Source: Mycobacterium sp. 852002-51057_SCH5723018 | GTDB taxonomy: Bacteria; Actinomycetota; Actinomycetes; Mycobacteriales; Mycobacteriaceae | DNA: 64,000 nt | NCBI RefSeq assembly: GCF_001667035.1 | Contig: NZ_LZIR01000098.1 | Location: 36,340 to 100,339, forward strand | Direction: 5' to 3' | Shown: in pieces, positions 18,133-26,068 of the stretch | Numbering within the stretch: the stretch's first letter is position 1 | How the letters are laid out: each line of letters starts with the position of its first letter | The notes under the pieces: generated by a model | Database searches by the model: none | Told to the model about the DNA's origin: nothing | The model's input: the letters and a program-made list of their open reading frames with translations, nothing else | Position numbers and translations under genes: made by a program

Positions 18133-18552
18133 TCAGTCGGATCCCAGCTTGTCGAGCATGCGTTTGAAGTCGCGCTGCTGTGCTGCGGTCAGCTTGCTCA
18201 GGATGCGGGCATCGGCCGTCCGCACGGCGGCCTCGGCCCGCTTCAGCAGGGCGCGGCCCTGACCGGTCAGCGTGGCCGGTAGCGCGCGCCCGGAGGACAC
18301 CGATGCGGGCCGTTCCACCGCGCCGACGTCTTCCAGCTTGCGCAGCACCGTGTTCATCGCCTGCGGCGTGACGTTGGTGTGCCGCGCCAGTTCGGCGCTG
18401 GACAGTCCCGGGAAGGCGGAAAGAATGCGCAGGCACACGAATTCGGGCAGCGTCAGGCCCAGCGGGCTCAACGCGGCCGAAACCTCCGGTCGCAAAACGG
18501 CTGCCACCCGGTACAGCAGGTAACCGAGGGGAGGGTCTGCAGCCTGAATCAT
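18133..18552 (-). CDS. MarR family transcriptional regulator
   Basis: A 139-residue winged-helix repressor. The DNA-binding domain covers about residues 30-100, with LSSAELARHTNVTPQAMNTVLRKLEDVG as the helix-turn-helix and RALPATLTGQGRALL in the wing region. It is very close to the M. tuberculosis Rv2887 product, which opens with the same PLGYLLYRV stretch, so the ATG at 18552 is preferred. Loss of Rv2887 has been linked to drug resistance in M. tuberculosis. A perfect dyad overlaps the start codon (see 18551-18569), implying autoregulation. Confidence 0.93.
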   Translation of the reverse strand: MIQAADPPLGYLLYRVAAVLRPEVSAALSPLGLTLPEFVCLRILSAFPGLSSAELARHTNVTPQAMNTVLRKLEDVGAVERPASVSSGRALPATLTGQGRALLKRAEAAVRTADARILSKLTAAQQRDFKRMLDKLGSD

Positions 18553-18569
18553 GTCAACGATCTTGACAT
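18551..18569 (-). promoter_or_regulatory. Likely MarR operator overlapping the marR start codon
   Basis: ATGTCAA-CGATC-TTGACAT on the plus strand is a perfect inverted repeat with 7-bp arms and a 5-base spacer. On the coding strand of the MarR gene the second arm ends in the ATG at 18552. The 19-bp size and dyad fit MarR-family operators. Binding here would block both transcription and ribosome access if the transcript is leaderless. Confidence 0.7.
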
Positions 18570-18687
18570 ATCCGGGGCCCTTGCAGGTGCACCTCCGGCG
18601 GCGCGGCCCCCTCGTTTGGCCGGCCGTCATGATTTCCAAGCGCCCGAAGGGGTAACCCACAAGGGATCCAGACGTAAAGGAGCGCCC

Positions 18688-19224
18688 ATGGGCGAAGCAA
18701 CGCAACTCACCGAAGGGGTGACAGAGCGTGCGCGGCGCGAAGCCGACGCATACCGCGGCGACAACCCACGGCCGTTGGAGGGCTATTCGGTCGTCCTGGC
18801 GATCTACGGCCTCTTGGTCGCGCTGACGGGCATGGTCGTCGCGGCCACCGGACGAAAGCTGCCCCAGCGGTGGGGCATCCAGGATCTTTTGACCGTCACC
18901 ATCGGCACCCACAAGTTGGCGCGCACGATCTCCAAGGACGCGGTGACCAGTCCGTTGCGGGCGCCGTTCGCCCACTACTCGGGAACGGGCGGTCCGGCCG
19001 AGGTGATGGAGGAAACCCGGCAGGGCAGCGCGCTACGCCACAGCGTGGGCGAGCTGTTGACCTGCCCCTTCTGCCTGGACATGTGGGTGGCCACGGGATT
19101 TGTGATCGGCCTGATCTTCGTGCCCAGGTTCACCCGCCTGGTCGCGGGCACCTTTACCGCCCTGGCCGGCGCGGACTTTCTGCAGCTCGCCTACGCCAAG
19201 GCGCAGCAGATGGCCGAGGGCTGA
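18688..19224 (+). CDS. DUF1360 family membrane protein
   Basis: A 178-residue protein with two or three hydrophobic segments: one at about residues 32-53 (VVLAIYGLLVALTGMVVAATG), one at about 130-147 (WVATGFVIGLIFVPRFT), and possibly one near 155. The core WGIQDLLTVTIGTHKLARTISKDAVTSPLRAPF followed by ELLTCPFCLDMW (a CxxC pair) is the DUF1360 signature. The function of the family is unknown. AAAGGAG precedes the ATG. It heads a run of small stress-type genes (ChaB-like, DUF2795) and is divergent from the MarR gene, whose operator could affect both. Confidence 0.88.
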   Translation: MGEATQLTEGVTERARREADAYRGDNPRPLEGYSVVLAIYGLLVALTGMVVAATGRKLPQRWGIQDLLTVTIGTHKLARTISKDAVTSPLRAPFAHYSGTGGPAEVMEETRQGSALRHSVGELLTCPFCLDMWVATGFVIGLIFVPRFTRLVAGTFTALAGADFLQLAYAKAQQMAEG

Positions 19225-19241
19225 CAAAGCGAGGAGGTTCG

Positions 19242-19655
19242 ATGCCCAAGACAACCAAAGGCGGCAAGCCCAAGCAAAGCGAATTGCCGAGCACCCTGCA
19301 GCGTTCCGAGGCCAAGGCGCAACGCACGTTCGCCAAGGCACATGACTCGGCCGCCGAACAGTACGGCAGCGAGGAGCGCGCCCACCGGGTCGCCTACTCC
19401 GCGGTCAAGCACAGCTTCGAAAAGGTCGGCAATCACTGGGAGCCCAAAGAGCAGAAGGGTCCGTCGGACGAGCTGGCCGAGGGCGGCGGCCCGCGCAGCA
19501 GCGGCCGGTCGGCCGAGGGTGTCGACGCCAACGCCAGCAAGAAGCATCTGCTCGACGTGGCGCGCCGGCTCGACGTGCGCGGCAGGTCGACGATGAGCAA
19601 GTCGGAGTTGGTCGAGGCCATCAAGAAAGAAAACCGGCGGGTCCGGGGCCGCTGA
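19242..19655 (+). CDS. ChaB-like protein with a C-terminal Rho-N/SAP-type domain
   Basis: A 137-residue basic protein. Residues 12-65 resemble ChaB: PSTLQRSEAKAQRTFAKAHDSAAEQYG and RVAYSAVKHSFEKVGNHWEP. A linker follows, and from residue about 97 comes a helix-extended-helix of the Rho termination factor N-terminal type (SKKHLLDVARRLDVRGRSTMSKSELVEAIKKENR), likely nucleic-acid binding. GAGGAGG lies just before the ATG and 17 bases separate it from the DUF1360 gene, so they are co-transcribed. Exact role unknown. Confidence 0.85.
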   Translation: MPKTTKGGKPKQSELPSTLQRSEAKAQRTFAKAHDSAAEQYGSEERAHRVAYSAVKHSFEKVGNHWEPKEQKGPSDELAEGGGPRSSGRSAEGVDANASKKHLLDVARRLDVRGRSTMSKSELVEAIKKENRRVRGR

Positions 19656-19719
19656 CGCGCGAAGGCGTGGGGGCGTTCAGGCCCGTTTGGATCGAGGCCC
19701 GTTGGGCATTCCGAGGGCC

Positions 19720-20040
19720 ATGGTCGCGTCCACCACCCGCAAGCAACTCGAGCAGTCCCTCAGTGACGTGGATTTTCCGGCGAACAAGGCCGACCTGCTT
19801 CAGGCCGCCCGCGACGCCGGCGATGACGACACTCTTAGTGCGCTGAAGGCGATCCCACCCGAGACCTACAACAACCTCGACCAGATCCTGGCGTCGGTCA
19901 CCATCGACCAACAGGCTCATGACGGCGACAAGGCCGCCGCCCGCCGGTCACACACCAAGCCCGGTCTCGCCGAAACCGCCAAGGACATCGAAAGCCGAAG
20001 CCCCATCGTCGACGAGTTAGGCGAAAACCGCGGCTCCTGA
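19720..20040 (+). CDS. DUF2795-type small protein
   Basis: A 106-residue acidic protein. The stretch STTRKQLEQSLSDVDFPANKADLLQAARDAGDDDTLSALKAIPPETYNNLDQILA matches the DUF2795 family, small helical proteins common in actinobacterial stress gene clusters; function unknown. The C-terminal 40 residues are hydrophilic and probably unstructured. The ATG at 19720 follows CCGAGGG; an in-frame TTG at 19687 is less likely. Convergent with the SDR gene. Confidence 0.75.
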   Translation: MVASTTRKQLEQSLSDVDFPANKADLLQAARDAGDDDTLSALKAIPPETYNNLDQILASVTIDQQAHDGDKAAARRSHTKPGLAETAKDIESRSPIVDELGENRGS

Positions 20041-20081
20041 CGACCCAAAGCCCTTGTGCCGCACAGTCCGGGCGCGGCCGG

Positions 20082-20921
20082 TTACAGGATCGGTCGGCCG
20101 CCGGTCACCGCCACCCGCGCCCCGGAGATGTAGCTCGCCTCGTCAGAGGCCAGGAGCACGTAGACCGGCGCCAGCTCGGCCGGCTGGCCGGCCCGCCCCA
20201 GCGGCACGTTGTCCCCGAACGATTCCACGCTGTCCGGAGGCATCGTCGAGGGGATGAGCGGTGTCCATATCGGGCCCGGGGCCACGCTGTTGACACGGAT
20301 TCCCTTGTCGCCCAATAGCTGAGCGAGGCTGGCCGAAAGGTTGGCGATGGCGGCCTTGGTGGCCGCGTACGGCGCCAGGGTGGGATTGGGGCTGTCGGAG
20401 TTGACCGACGAACTGCCGATGATCGACGACCCCGGCCTCATGTGTGGCACGGCGGCCTTGACGAGGTAGAAGTAGGCGCCGACGTTGAGCCGGAAGGTGT
20501 ACTCCCATTCCTCATCGCTGATCTCTTCCAGGCTTTTGTGCATCATCTGGAAGGCGGCGTTGTTGACCAGGATGTCGATGCCGCCGAGTTCCTCGACGGC
20601 CCGGTCGACAACCGCGCGGCAATGGGCCGGATCGGAGAGATCGCCGGGAACCAGCACACAGTTGCGCCCCGCCTCCTCGACATAGCGGGCGACATCGCGC
20701 GCGTCCTCGTCCTCATTGAGATAGGAGACGAGCACGTCGGCGCCCTCGCGCGCGTACGCGATCGCCACGGCGCGGCCAATGCCGCTGTCGCCCCCGGTGA
20801 TGATCGCCTTTTTTCCGGTGAGCTTTCCCGAACCCCGGTAACTGTTTTCGCCGCAATCGGGAACGGGGTTCATCTCGGACTGCAGGCCGGGAACGGTTTG
20901 TTGCTGCGGCGGAAAGCTCAT
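20082..20921 (-). CDS. Short-chain dehydrogenase (YghA / general stress protein 39 type)
   Basis: A 279-residue SDR with the long N-terminal extension (about 35 residues, PGLQSEMNPVPDCGENSYRGSGKL) of the YghA/GSP39 group. The cofactor motif is ITGGDSGIGRAVAIAYAREGA, followed by NNAAFQM, the catalytic SSSVNSDSPNPTLAPYAATKAA (Ser, Tyr, Lys in YxxxK) and APGPIWTPL. The group is NAD(P)-dependent and often induced by general stress. The substrate is unknown. The tiny frameshifted gene at 20977-21154 lies just upstream on the same strand. Confidence 0.92.
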   Translation of the reverse strand: MSFPPQQQTVPGLQSEMNPVPDCGENSYRGSGKLTGKKAIITGGDSGIGRAVAIAYAREGADVLVSYLNEDEDARDVARYVEEAGRNCVLVPGDLSDPAHCRAVVDRAVEELGGIDILVNNAAFQMMHKSLEEISDEEWEYTFRLNVGAYFYLVKAAVPHMRPGSSIIGSSSVNSDSPNPTLAPYAATKAAIANLSASLAQLLGDKGIRVNSVAPGPIWTPLIPSTMPPDSVESFGDNVPLGRAGQPAELAPVYVLLASDEASYISGARVAVTGGRPIL

Positions 20922-20976
20922 TGCGGCTTACCCTTTCGTGAGTCAAGTGAGTTCTGCATTGAGCCGGCAAAGTTCA

Positions 20977-21154
20977 TCAGGATTCGCGGGTCGTTGGACC
21001 CGCGGTGGGGACATCCGGATCGTCGTCGGCCGGCGGCTCCGGATCACGCCATTCCTCGCTTCGACTCGACCTGTTCCCGCGTATCGTCCCGCTTCAATTC
21101 GTGCTTCAATTCGTCGTCTTCGCATGGACTGTGCTTGGCGCTCCCACGTTCCAT
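20977..21154 (-). pseudogene. Small conserved actinobacterial protein, frameshifted (58 residues if repaired)
   Basis: From the ATG at 21154 the frame reads MERGSAKHSPCEDDELKHE and on to DDTR, then meets an early stop. The adjacent frame carries SRSEEWRDPEPPADDDPDV and ends at 20977. Dropping one C from the CCC run at 21076-21078 joins both parts into a 58-residue acidic protein. Both halves look like one family, small proteins with a GSSKHGPR-like start and an EEWRDPEP motif seen beside stress genes (recalled, not searched). AAAGGGGG precedes the ATG. It lies 55 bases upstream of the SDR gene. Function unknown; mutation and sequencing error are equally possible. Confidence 0.65.
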
Positions 21155-21466
21155 CGACGGCCCCCTTTACGTTTCACTTTCAGGTTGTGCCGACAGGCAA
21201 CTTCTATGGCTCCGGCTACCCCCCGTCGCCGCGATTAATCGCCGCGTGGGAGAGTGGCCGAGTGATAGCACTGATGCCCATGTGAATTCTGTGACCCCAA
21301 AGGCGCTGCGGCACAAATACAACACCGGTGCCGTTCACGCAGGCAGTAAGCCTGCTGTGGCAATTATCGGTTCGTCCGTGTTTAGGCCCGGAGCCGATGG
21401 GTTATGCCGTCTTTTGTGCGTATATCGCCCTGCGTGGGAGCGATTGTTCGACACGAAAGGAAAATC
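21155..21466. other. Intergenic region upstream of the MPT63-like gene
   Basis: No gene is supported in these 312 bases. They separate the minus-strand stress genes from the plus-strand MPT63-like gene and must hold promoters for both. Base composition is less GC-rich than in the flanking genes. GAAAGG at 21455-21460 serves the MPT63-like start. No convincing -35/-10 pair or riboswitch was recognised. Confidence 0.5.
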
Positions 21467-22033
21467 ATGAAGTTCAACACCACCGCTGTAAAGACAGCTG
21501 TTGCTGCTGGGGGGATAGCGGCGGCCGGCGTTTTCGCTGCGGCAACCGCTTCCGCTGCGCCGCCCAACATTCAGGGATTCGGCACCAGCGAACAACTCAT
21601 CGATGGACCGATGATCACCAATTACACGGTGAGCAACCTGCAGCCGAGCAACGCCTCGATTCCCGGCTACACCCCTAAGGGAACGCTCTACCAGGCGGAC
21701 ATCACCGCCAGGTCGGACGGTGGCGTCGTGACCCCCATGGTCAACGACTTCATCGCCCGCGGACCGAACGGGCAGAACTACCGGGTGATCGACAAGCACC
21801 CCGTCCCGAACGGCCTTAACCCGGCGCCGATCGCGCAGGGCCAGGAATCGACCGGCACCCTGTACTTCGACGTGACCGGCGCACCGCCGAACGGCGTCGT
21901 CTACAACGACGGAATGCAGGACATTCTGATCTGGACGTCGAACGTGCCAGGGTCCTCGACGCCAGGCGCACCGAACTCGCCGGGCGCAAGTCCGGCACCG
22001 GGTGCACCGCCCGCGCCGGCGCCGCACGCGTAA
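21467..22033 (+). CDS. Secreted MPT63-like (DUF1942) protein
   Basis: A 188-residue exported protein. The signal peptide covers about 30 residues (MKFNTTAVKTAVAAGGIAAA, then VFAAATASA before APP). The mature part is an MPT63-type immunoglobulin-like beta sandwich: NYTVSNLQPSNASIPGY, VTPMVNDFIARGPNGQNYRV, QGQESTGTLYFDVTG and NDGMQDILIW all parallel M. tuberculosis MPT63 (Rv1926c). A Pro/Ala-rich tail of about 25 residues, absent from MPT63, follows. Function is unknown; MPT63 is a major secreted antigen. Apparently single-gene, with a terminator-like hairpin directly downstream. Confidence 0.9.
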   Translation: MKFNTTAVKTAVAAGGIAAAGVFAAATASAAPPNIQGFGTSEQLIDGPMITNYTVSNLQPSNASIPGYTPKGTLYQADITARSDGGVVTPMVNDFIARGPNGQNYRVIDKHPVPNGLNPAPIAQGQESTGTLYFDVTGAPPNGVVYNDGMQDILIWTSNVPGSSTPGAPNSPGASPAPGAPPAPAPHA

Positions 22034-22048
22034 TCCGCTTCAACGCAG

Positions 22049-22083
22049 ATCTCCCCGCGCCACACCGAGTGGTGTGGGGAGAT
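22049..22083 (+). terminator. Terminator-like hairpin after the MPT63-like gene
   Basis: ATCTCCCC and CACACC (22049-22056 and 22061-22066) pair with GGTGTG and GGGAGAT (22071-22083), with a 4-base bulge and a GAGT loop. The stem is long and GC-rich and starts 15 bases after the stop codon. There is no clear T-run, as is common for mycobacterial terminators. Confidence 0.65.
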
Positions 22084-22130
22084 TTGTGCTTGGGGGCATC
22101 CTGCGCGCCCGAACCGGGTATCCGACCCTC

Positions 22131-23066
22131 ATGAGTAATCCCGATCACAGGCCAGCCAAAGTACGTGCCCAAGCGCAGCGCCACGCCGAGCAGGCGCGAT
22201 CCAGGATGGAGGAAGTGCGCAGCGGGCAGGAGGGCGGGCTCAGCGGCTGGGTCGCCGAGCGTGCCGGCCGCTGGGATCTCAGCGGGCAGGATGAGACCAC
22301 GCTGCAGCGGCAGAAGTTTCTGTGGAATCTGCTGGTGGACTACTGGTTTCGGATGGAGATCGACGGATGGGAGAACATCCCGAGACCGCCGTCGCTGTTG
22401 GTGGGGATTCACTCCGGCGCCCCGTTCGTGTGGGACGCGTGGACCGTCGGCATGCAGTGGTGGCGGCGATTCGGCCAGGATCGTCCGCTGCATGGCACGG
22501 CGCACGACGCGCTGATGGCCATCCCGCTCTTTGGGCGTTATTTCCGTTCGATGGGTGTGCTTCCGGCCGCCCCCGACGCGATTGCCACGGCGTTGGCGGA
22601 GGGACGCGACGTCGCGTTGTGGCCCGGCGGTGAAGTGGACTCGCTGCGTCCGTGGGTCGAGCGTGACCGCGCCAACCTGGCGGGGCGAAAAGGGTTCGTC
22701 AAGATGGCGATTCGTGCTGGTGTGCCGATAGTGCCCATCGCGACCGTCGGCGGGGCCGACGCGATGCCGGTGCTGATCCGCGGGGACCGCCTCTCGAAGG
22801 CGTTGAAGCTCGACCGAATATTGCGACTCAAGGTCTTCCCGGTGGCGATCTCTCTGCCCTGGGGGATCGCGCCGGCGGCGCTACCGCAGCTGCCGCTACC
22901 GGCCAAGATCAGGACCAGGTTCATGCCGCCCGTCGAACTCGACCACGATCCCGCGCGCGCCGAGGACGACGACTACGTCGAGCGCAAGTATCACGAAGTG
23001 GAAGACGCCATCCAGGAAGGGATGGATGCGCTGGCCCGCAAGCGCGCATTGCCGCTCTTCGGCTGA
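22131..23066 (+). CDS. PlsC-like acyltransferase family protein
   Basis: A 311-residue lysophospholipid-acyltransferase-like protein. The motif normally written as NHxxxxD appears as IHSGAPFVWDAW (His near 92, Asp near 100), followed by IPLFGRYFRSMGVL, DVALWPGGEVDSLRPW in place of the usual FPEGTR block, and GVPIVPIATVGG. The wider His-Asp spacing and WPGG variant match a subgroup near diacylglycerol-acyltransferase-type proteins. The first 60 residues are charged and helical. Likely membrane-associated lipid acylation; the acceptor is unknown. Single gene between the MPT63-like gene and a convergent regulator. Confidence 0.85.
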   Translation: MSNPDHRPAKVRAQAQRHAEQARSRMEEVRSGQEGGLSGWVAERAGRWDLSGQDETTLQRQKFLWNLLVDYWFRMEIDGWENIPRPPSLLVGIHSGAPFVWDAWTVGMQWWRRFGQDRPLHGTAHDALMAIPLFGRYFRSMGVLPAAPDAIATALAEGRDVALWPGGEVDSLRPWVERDRANLAGRKGFVKMAIRAGVPIVPIATVGGADAMPVLIRGDRLSKALKLDRILRLKVFPVAISLPWGIAPAALPQLPLPAKIRTRFMPPVELDHDPARAEDDDYVERKYHEVEDAIQEGMDALARKRALPLFG

Positions 23067-23115
23067 CCCCGCGAAGGGTTAGGCGCAATAACGGCTTTCG
23101 AGCTCGCGTCAGCCG

Positions 23116-23862
23116 TCACCGCGCGACCGGATCGGTGGCGGGTCGCGCGGTGGACATCCACACCGGAGTCAGCGTCGACTCGCTGAGGACCCACTCCGGC
23201 TGCGGCGGCGTCCCCGCCATGTAGCCGACACCGCGGACGGTGTCGATCATCGATTCGTGTTCGACTCCGAGCTTGGCGCGCAGCCGTCGCACGTGAACGT
23301 CCACCGTGCGGACGCGACCGTTGCAGTCATAGCCCCACACCTCGTGCATCAGCCGCGTGCGGGAGAACGCCCGGCCCGCGTGCTGCACAAGGAAATTCAG
23401 CAACTTGAACTCGGTGAGCGTCAGGCCCAGGTCGTTGCCGCCCAGCGACGCCGTGAAGCTGGCCGGGTGAAGCCTGAGGTCGCCGAATTTCAGCGTGCCG
23501 TCCATGGCGCTGCGCCGTCGCGCGATCGCCAGCCGCAGCCGCGCCTGCAGCTCGTCCGCCCCGGCGGCCGGCAGCAGCACGTCATCGAAGTTCCAGTCAA
23601 CGTCGACGGCCGCGAAGTCGGCGGGGCCGACCAGGGCCACCACGGCGACTCCGGGCGCGTCGGCCCGCAGTCGGCGGCATACCCGGTGGGCCGCCTCGAG
23701 GTCGGTGCGCGCGTCGATGATCGCCACGTCGGCGGCCGCGCGATGCCCGTCGATGTGGTGGGTGAGGGGGACTCGCCGCAGGGTTTGCGTGAACGACTTC
23801 AGTGTCGGTAGGGCCGATTCGAAATCGTCTTCATCGGTCAGCAGTACAACGTCCAAAGACAT
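23116..23862 (-). CDS. OmpR-type (GlnR-like) winged-helix transcriptional regulator
   Basis: A 248-residue regulator. The N-terminal 115 residues resemble a receiver domain (DVVLLTDEDDFESALPTL; DVAIIDARTD) but its acidic pocket is not classical, as in orphan GlnR-like proteins. The DNA-binding domain from about residue 125 is a clear OmpR winged helix: LTLTEFKLLNFLVQHAGRAFSRTRLMHEVWGYD and RTVDVHVRRLRAKLG, ending IDTVRGVGYM. No sensor kinase is adjacent. The ATG at 23862 is preferred over a TTG two codons upstream. Its place before pyrH corresponds to M. tuberculosis Rv2884. Confidence 0.88.
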   Translation of the reverse strand: MSLDVVLLTDEDDFESALPTLKSFTQTLRRVPLTHHIDGHRAAADVAIIDARTDLEAAHRVCRRLRADAPGVAVVALVGPADFAAVDVDWNFDDVLLPAAGADELQARLRLAIARRRSAMDGTLKFGDLRLHPASFTASLGGNDLGLTLTEFKLLNFLVQHAGRAFSRTRLMHEVWGYDCNGRVRTVDVHVRRLRAKLGVEHESMIDTVRGVGYMAGTPPQPEWVLSESTLTPVWMSTARPATDPVAR

Positions 23863-24076
23863 CTCCAAACCTCGTGAGGCTTTGCCATCGCCCCCGACCC
23901 CGTAGGCACCTCGCCGGGAGATGTCTGCAGCGCAGCTGGGTACCCGGTTCAGAGCAAACTATGCCAAGTTTATGCCCTCACCTTCGGGCATCAACGCCTT
24001 ACCGTTGCTCCGACCCGGAAAAGTCGACGGGTCCGGTCCGTTTTTCACGGACCGGACCCATCTTCGCGACAAGCTG

Positions 24077-24313
24077 CTACTGGTTTTGCCTCTGGCGCTC
24101 CTCGGCCGCCTTGGCACCGCCGCGAGCGGCCTCCGCTTCGGCTTCCTTCTTCGCCGCGTCACGCTGCGCTTCGGCCTTGTCCTGCTGGGCCTGGCCCTCG
24201 CGGGTGAGGTCGTCGCGACCCGCCACCGCACCGACAGCTTCCTTGACCTTGCCCTTGGCGTCCTCGACGACGCCCTTCACGGCTTCTGCAGGTCCAGAGT
24301 TGTTATCCGCCAT
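24077..24313 (-). CDS. CsbD-like small stress protein
   Basis: A 78-residue, strongly hydrophilic, Ala/Lys/Glu/Gln-rich helical protein. The start ADNNSGPAEAVKGVVEDAKGKVKEAVGAVAG is the CsbD pattern, usually a stress-induced protein of unknown function; the mycobacterial variant has been named microaggregate-binding protein. The C-terminal half is a low-complexity charged helix (KAEAQRDAAKKEAEAEAARGG). GAGGAGGAATGG precedes the ATG, a strong ribosome-binding site. It stands alone between the regulator and the pyrH operon. Confidence 0.85.
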   Translation of the reverse strand: MADNNSGPAEAVKGVVEDAKGKVKEAVGAVAGRDDLTREGQAQQDKAEAQRDAAKKEAEAEAARGGAKAAEERQRQNQ

Positions 24314-24630
24314 GGATCCATTCCTCCTCAGTGGCGTAACTGGTTGAGCGATTGCCGCTCAACGCCGACCGACCGAACGATCGGCCTCATTCACACGGCG
24401 AGGCTGGTCCTTATTCTCAAGACCGTGATTCGCCGCCCCGCGTTGGCGCGTATTCCCGTTGCCGTCGCCCGCTCAAACATCCGATTGGTACGCCGGCAGC
24501 GCCGACGCATGAATCGCCTACTCGCAGATAATGCACCCCGCCGGGCCCATATTGTGCTGCGATGAGGCAGGATGTGAAATGCCGTTCCGGACGAGGTCGC
24601 CCGGGATGGCGCTTGCATGCGAGGAGTCTG
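24314..24630. other. Intergenic region between the CsbD-like gene and pyrH
   Basis: No gene is supported in these 317 bases, which hold the divergent promoters. One perfect inverted repeat is present: GTTGAGCG (24343-24350) and CGCTCAAC (24356-24363) around ATTGC, about 30 bases before the CsbD-like start. It could be an operator for that gene. GAGGAG at 24621-24626 serves pyrH. Confidence 0.5.
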
Positions 24631-25464
24631 ATGACAGAGTCCAGCGAGGCCCGAGTCGCCGACGTGGCGGCTCCGCAGCCGGAGCCGACCAAAAGCGGCA
24701 ACAGCGTCCCGGCGTCCGCACCGGAGACCGGGCACGCTCCCGGCCAGCCGCGGAGCGGATCCAAGTATTCGAGGGTGCTGCTCAAGCTCGGCGGCGAGAT
24801 GTTCGGCGGCGGTCAGGTCGGGTTGGATCCCGACGTCGTGGCCCAGGTCGCCCGCCAGATCGCCGAGGTGGTCCGCGACGGCGTGCAGGTCGCCGTGGTG
24901 ATCGGGGGCGGCAACTTCTTCCGCGGTGCCCAGCTGCAGCAGCGCGGCATGGAGCGCACCCGCTCCGACTACATGGGCATGCTCGGCACCGTCATGAACA
25001 GCCTCGCGCTGCAGGACTTCCTGGAAAAGGAAGGCATCGTGACCCGGGTCCAGACCGCGATCACGATGGGCCAGGTCGCGGAGCCCTACCTGCCGCTGCG
25101 CGCCGTTCGCCACCTGGAGAAGGGCCGGGTGGTGATCTTCGGCGCCGGCATGGGCCTGCCCTACTTCTCCACGGACACCACGGCCGCCCAGCGCGCGCTG
25201 GAGATCGGCGCGGAGGTGGTCTTGATGGCCAAGGCGGTCGACGGCGTGTTTTCCGAGGATCCGCGGCAAAACCCGGAGGCCGAGCTGCTCACCGCGATCA
25301 GCCATCGTGAGGTGATCGACCGCGGTCTGCGAGTGGCCGATGCCACGGCATTCAGCCTGTGCATGGACAATGGCATGCCGATCCTGGTGTTCAACCTGTT
25401 GACCAATGGGAATATCGCCCGCGCGGTCGCCGGTGAGAAGATCGGGACACTGGTCACCACCTGA
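24631..25464 (+). CDS. pyrH: UMP kinase
   Basis: A 277-residue amino-acid-kinase-fold UMP kinase making UDP from UMP. It has an actinobacterial N-terminal extension of about 45 residues that is Pro/Glu/Ser-rich. The core starts YSRVLLKLGGEMFGG, then VVIGGGNFFRG, DYMGMLGTVMNSLALQDFL and the nucleotide-site GLPYFSTDTTAAQRALEI, LMAKAVDGVFSEDP. The first gene of pyrH-frr-cdsA-rlmN; essential core genome. Confidence 0.97.
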   Translation: MTESSEARVADVAAPQPEPTKSGNSVPASAPETGHAPGQPRSGSKYSRVLLKLGGEMFGGGQVGLDPDVVAQVARQIAEVVRDGVQVAVVIGGGNFFRGAQLQQRGMERTRSDYMGMLGTVMNSLALQDFLEKEGIVTRVQTAITMGQVAEPYLPLRAVRHLEKGRVVIFGAGMGLPYFSTDTTAAQRALEIGAEVVLMAKAVDGVFSEDPRQNPEAELLTAISHREVIDRGLRVADATAFSLCMDNGMPILVFNLLTNGNIARAVAGEKIGTLVTT

Positions 25465-25479
25465 GGGGAAGACGCGCAA

Positions 25480-26037
25480 ATGATCGACGAGGCTCTCTTC
25501 GATGCCGAAGAGAAAATGGAGAAGGCCGTGGCGGTGGCCCGTGACGACTTGGCGACCATTCGAACCGGCCGCGCGAACCCGGGCATGTTTTCCCGGATCA
25601 CGATCGACTACTACGGCACCAGCACCCCGATCACCCAGCTGGCCAGCATCAATGTCCCCGAGGCGCGGCTTGTGGTCATCAAGCCCTACGAGGCCAATCA
25701 GCTGCACGCGATCGAGACCGCGATCCGCAACTCCGAGCTCGGGGTCAATCCCACCAACGACGGCACCTTGATCCGGGTGGCCGTGCCGCAGCTCACCGAG
25801 GAGCGCCGGCGGGATCTGGTCAAGCAGGCCAAGCACAAGGGCGAGGAAGCCCGGGTTTCGGTGCGCAACATCCGTCGCAAGGCGATGGAGGAGCTGCACC
25901 GCATCCGCAAGGACGGCGAGGCCGGCGAGGATGAGGTGGGCCGGGCGGAAAAGGATCTGGACAAGACCACCCATCAGTACGTCACCCAGATCGATGAGCT
26001 GGTAAAGCACAAAGAAGGCGAGCTGCTGGAGGTCTAG
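25480..26037 (+). CDS. frr: Ribosome recycling factor
   Basis: A 185-residue RRF, which with EF-G splits post-termination ribosomes. The three-helix bundle and beta domain are readable: MEKAVAVARDDLATIRTGRANPGMF, YYGTSTPITQLASINVPEAR, LTEERRRDLVKQAKHKGEEARVSVRNIRRKAMEEL. Length is standard. It starts 15 bases after the pyrH stop, the usual operon pairing. Confidence 0.98.
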   Translation: MIDEALFDAEEKMEKAVAVARDDLATIRTGRANPGMFSRITIDYYGTSTPITQLASINVPEARLVVIKPYEANQLHAIETAIRNSELGVNPTNDGTLIRVAVPQLTEERRRDLVKQAKHKGEEARVSVRNIRRKAMEELHRIRKDGEAGEDEVGRAEKDLDKTTHQYVTQIDELVKHKEGELLEV

Positions 26038-26068
26038 CGGCCGATCAGCAGCTAACTCGTTCAGGTCA

